Of a stretch of DNA of 64,000 nt, positions 61,606 to 64,000 are shown one piece after another. The DNA is from Gemmatimonadales bacterium (GTDB lineage: Bacteria; Gemmatimonadota; Gemmatimonadetes; Gemmatimonadales; GWC2-71-9). Each line of letters begins with the position of its first letter. The stretch's first letter is position 1. The DNA lies in assembly GCA_036265815.1 (NCBI GenBank), contig DATAOI010000064.1:1-64000 (forward strand). The letters run 5' to 3'. Position numbers and translations under genes: made by a program. The notes beneath the pieces are model-generated. The model saw nothing but the letters and a program-made list of their open reading frames with translations, had not been told where the DNA came from and ran no database searches.

Positions 61606-61609
61606 GCAT

Positions 61610-62095
61610 TCAGGGCCGCAGCAGGTCGCGATCGGCTACCAGCATACCATCGCGATCCGCGTACAGGTAGGCGCCGGGAGTGAAGGTCACACCGGCAAAG
61701 GTGACCGGCACGCTCCGCTGCCCCGTTCCCGCCTTGCCGCTCTGCATCGGAACGGCGTGGAGCGCCTTCACCCCTACCGCCGTACCCGCAAGCTCGGCCG
61801 AATCGCGGATGCAGCCGTGCACCACGAGCCCGCTCCAGCCGTTCTGCTGGGCCAGCGCGGCAAGCCGTCCGCCCACCAACGCTGAGCGCACCGAGCCACC
61901 GCCGTCCACCACCAGCACCCGTCCCCGGCCCTCGCTCTCCAGCACCTGCCGCACCAGCGCGTTGTCGTCGAACACCCGCACCGTCTCGATCTGACCCGCG
62001 AAGCTCAACACCCCACCCCAGTCGCGGAACAGCGGCTCCGCCGCGCGGAGGTGTTGGGCGAACTGGTCGCAAAGGTCGGGGGTCGTGAAGCTCAC
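61610..62095 (-). CDS. RraA family protein
   Basis: 161 residues. TPDLCDQF...VRVFDDNALVRQVLESEGRGRVLVVDGGGSVRSALVGGRLAALA and NGWSGLVVHGCIRDSAEL follow the RraA fold exactly. E. coli RraA inhibits RNase E; close relatives are 4-hydroxy-4-methyl-2-oxoglutarate aldolases, which need the G-x20-R-D metal motif (VHGCIRDS is present). Either function is possible. Its ATG overlaps the stop of the upstream permease gene by four bases. Confidence 0.9.
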   Translation of the reverse strand: MSFTTPDLCDQFAQHLRAAEPLFRDWGGVLSFAGQIETVRVFDDNALVRQVLESEGRGRVLVVDGGGSVRSALVGGRLAALAQQNGWSGLVVHGCIRDSAELAGTAVGVKALHAVPMQSGKAGTGQRSVPVTFAGVTFTPGAYLYADRDGMLVADRDLLRP

Positions 62096-64000
62096 CGCGG
62101 CGGCTTGGAGGCGGCAGCCCCGGGGGCCGGCATCGCGATGTTCCTCCGCATCCGCTCCACTTCGGCCTGCATCTCCGCCAGATCGGCTTCCATCCGCTCC
62201 AACGAGCGGAGCAGGTCGTGGTGCGCGCCCCGCCCTTCGGGCACCGTGGCTCGGGTCCGCCGGCGCACCCGGCGGGGCTCCAGCACGAAATTCCAGACCA
62301 GTGCCACCAGGAGCAGGACCAGCAGGAGCCCCTGTACCGCGAGCGACTCTGCCGTGGGGTAAATGCCGAGCGCCGGGATGCGCGGGGCCCAGGGGGCAAA
62401 GCTGCTGGGGATCAGATTGCCTTCCTGCAGCTCGGCGACGCCTTTACCGGCGAACACGAAGGCCATGTAGTAGAGGAACGCGCTGGTGACCGCGAAGAAC
62501 GGCTTGAGTGGAAGCCGCACCCCGAACCGGTGAATGGCCACGTAGATGATGAGCAGGACCACGGAGCCGGCCGCGATGCCGCCCACCACCGGCATGGCGC
62601 CACCGCCGCCGCCAGACAGAAACAGCGCCTTATAGAAGAGCACCGTCTCGAACCCTTCGCGGTAGACCGCCAGGAACGCGGCGGCCGACAGCGCGAGGGC
62701 GGACCCGCTGGACAGGGCGTCCTGCACCTTGCTCTTCACGAAGTGATTCCACTTCACCACTTCCATCTTGGACAGCAGCCAGTAGCTCACGTAAAACAGC
62801 ACCACCGTGGCCACCATCATGGTGCCGCCTTCCAGCGCCTCCCGCTTGGCGGGCGAGAGCACGAAGATCGTCTCCAGCGCCAGCGCGGTCAGCAGGCTGG
62901 CGCCGACGGCGGCAGCCACACCGATGTTGATGTCCCGCTTGCGGTGGCCCGCGCCCATCTTGCTCAGGAAGGTCATGAGGGCGCCGACGATCAGAATCGC
63001 CTCGAGCCCTTCCCGCAGCAGGATGATGAACGACTGGAAGAAGAGATTGACCGGCGAGAGATCGTTGCCGATGGTGCGCTCTGCCTTCTCCAGCCCCGCC
63101 GCGAGTTGGCCCCGGATGGCGCTCAGCTCCGACGGTGTGGCTCCGCCTGCCGCACGGGCCCGGAGCGTCGCGAACGACGCCTCCAGCTCGGCCGCGAGCG
63201 CCGCGTCCTTTGTCCGGACCGTTCGCTCGACCTGCTCGAACGTCATATACGCATCGACCGCGCGAGCCGTCGCCGCGGGGTTACCCGCGCGGGCCAGGGT
63301 GTAGGCCGAATCCACCTGCCCGCGCACCCGGTCGAAGATCTGGGCGGTGGCGGCGGCGCTGGCATCCGACTGGAACGTGCGCACGGCGGCCACCCGGGCG
63401 AGGGCGCCCGGCTCGGTGGCGTCGTGCAACCCGAGGGCCGCGACCATTTGATCGTCCGACATCCGGCCGGTGGTCGCGAACGCCCGGAGCGCCGGCGGCA
63501 CCTCTCCTGCCGGAGCGGGCAGCCGGAGCACGCTGGCGTAGAGCGCCACGGCCCAGCGGTCCTCCGCGGGCAGGCGGGCTTCGAAAGCCGGCATTGCGGT
63601 GCCGACGGTGCCAATGCTGATGCGACGGTAGTAGTCGAGCGGAGAAACGTCGTGGAGCGCGGCGTGATCGGCGAGGTTGGCCGGCGGCGGCTCGAGACCC
63701 GTAGCTTGTGGCCCGTCACCCCGCCCGATGGCACCGTGGCAGCCCGCACAATTCGCCTGGTAGATCTCGGCCCCACGGGCCAGCGACGGCGCCTCGGCGG
63801 GCAACTCGTCGAGCGAGACCCCGAACCGGCGGGACAGCCCCTCGGCCAGGCTCCGCACGCGGGCATCGAGCGTGTCGGGGGGCGAGGTCCGGCTCACCAG
63901 GCGAATCAGGCTGTCGATCTGGTGGAGAGCGGGTTGGGCGCTGTCGCTGGGGAGAAGCGCGGCCGAGCGCCGGGCTTCCTGGAGGAACATGCTGGCCTCC
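62092..64000 (-). CDS. Cytochrome c domain fused to an FTR1-type iron permease, 5' end outside the window
   Basis: At least 632 residues are present and the frame stays open to the window edge. A c-type cytochrome domain (EIYQANCAGCHGAIGRGDG; C-x2-CH haem site, near residue 80 of the visible part; FEARLPAEDRWAVALY) precedes a helical region and a seven-helix FTR1 permease with iron motifs LREGLEAILIVGAL and YREGFETVLFYKAL. The last ~50 residues form a predicted coiled coil. FTR1 moves iron across the membrane after oxidation; a fused cytochrome would take the place of the separate oxidase. The signal peptide must lie beyond 64000. Confidence 0.9.
   Translation of the reverse strand, partial: EASMFLQEARRSAALLPSDSAQPALHQIDSLIRLVSRTSPPDTLDARVRSLAEGLSRRFGVSLDELPAEAPSLARGAEIYQANCAGCHGAIGRGDGPQATGLEPPPANLADHAALHDVSPLDYYRRISIGTVGTAMPAFEARLPAEDRWAVALYASVLRLPAPAGEVPPALRAFATTGRMSDDQMVAALGLHDATEPGALARVAAVRTFQSDASAAATAQIFDRVRGQVDSAYTLARAGNPAATARAVDAYMTFEQVERTVRTKDAALAAELEASFATLRARAAGGATPSELSAIRGQLAAGLEKAERTIGNDLSPVNLFFQSFIILLREGLEAILIVGALMTFLSKMGAGHRKRDINIGVAAAVGASLLTALALETIFVLSPAKREALEGGTMMVATVVLFYVSYWLLSKMEVVKWNHFVKSKVQDALSSGSALALSAAAFLAVYREGFETVLFYKALFLSGGGGGAMPVVGGIAAGSVVLLIIYVAIHRFGVRLPLKPFFAVTSAFLYYMAFVFAGKGVAELQEGNLIPSSFAPWAPRIPALGIYPTAESLAVQGLLLVLLLVALVWNFVLEPRRVRRRTRATVPEGRGAHHDLLRSLERMEADLAEMQAEVERMRRNIAMPAPGAAASKPPR

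Larger units (their letters stand above)
61289..61609. other. AT-rich gene-free island with promoter elements and structured-RNA signals
   Basis: About 320 bases with no convincing gene. G+C falls to roughly 40% at 61301-61380, far below its surroundings. In order it holds a dyad GCAGT-N6-ACTGC (61289-61304), a sigma-70-like pair TTGATT-16-TAGTGT (61316-61343), a sigma-54 core (61434-61449), a hairpin with a C(UUCG)G tetraloop (loop 61523-61526) and a 17-bp perfect hairpin (61564-61601). A 90-codon frame crosses the hairpin and resembles nothing known. No transposase or integrase remnant is recognised. A regulatory RNA gene or a degraded insertion are the two best readings. Confidence 0.55.

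Noticed and set aside
61289-61609. Insertion sequence, phage attachment site or tRNA in the AT-rich island
   Set aside because: No transposase or integrase fragment, no terminal inverted repeats with target duplication, and no cloverleaf could be found.
61411-61683. A 90-codon frame through the AT-rich island
   Set aside because: It reads through the 17-bp hairpin into the antisense of rraA; no ribosome-binding site or domain supports it.

Overview
The window reads as one contiguous stretch of a GC-rich (roughly two thirds G+C by eye), very densely packed bacterial chromosome. An outer-membrane beta-barrel protein, a lipid-A/O-antigen type ABC exporter, a GT9 heptosyltransferase-like enzyme and a lipoprotein point to a diderm. 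The gene set and order (yebC-ruvC-ruvA-ruvB-queA-tgt-yajC-def-fmt-thi-rsmB-rpe-tsaD-lgt, DUF4390 beside an NtrY/NtrX pair, a response regulator fused to PglZ) would suit a Gemmatimonadota-like or related soil lineage; that assignment is inference.

Layout. (1) 1-16662: a polysaccharide biosynthesis locus: tail of an initiating sugar transferase, two GT2 proteins (one lacking DxD), GT4 enzymes, two flippases, a Cys-less asparagine-synthetase-like protein, an SDR epimerase, a pyruvyltransferase, two methyltransferases and a VanZ-like membrane protein. (2) 16623-21616: NtrY-like kinase, NtrX-like regulator, a bactofilin-like/Omp85-like protein and a DUF4390 protein, ending in an unusual 10-bp-periodic hairpin. 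(3) 21716-31815: HNH protein, a PBP1A-amidohydrolase-ArgR operon, TyrS, a HerA-like ATPase, a class V aminotransferase and a patatin-ferredoxin fusion. (4) 31784-46730: a second glycan locus on alternating strands (GT4s, three CgeB-like glycosyltransferases, GT2, methyltransferases, MsbA-like exporter, PorX-like REC-PglZ regulator, GT9, a stand-alone DnaB C-terminal ATPase, a lipoprotein). (5) 46880-61288: a 14-kb co-directional housekeeping run of 20 genes covering recombination, tRNA modification, protein maturation, thiamine, pentose phosphate and lipoprotein synthesis, mostly with start/stop overlaps. (6) 61289-64000: an AT-rich gene-free island, then an RraA-family protein and a cytochrome c-FTR1 iron permease.

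The most interesting non-coding observations are: (a) a repeated promoter architecture in which a TANNNT -10 box lies 5-9 bases before the start codon at twelve starts, implying leaderless mRNAs; and (b) the island at 61289-61609, which carries an exact sigma-54 core (TGGCAC-N5-TTGC), a C(UUCG)G tetraloop hairpin and a 17-bp perfect terminal hairpin but no convincing gene, so it may encode a sigma-54-dependent small RNA. No tRNA, rRNA, CRISPR array or intact mobile element was recognised.
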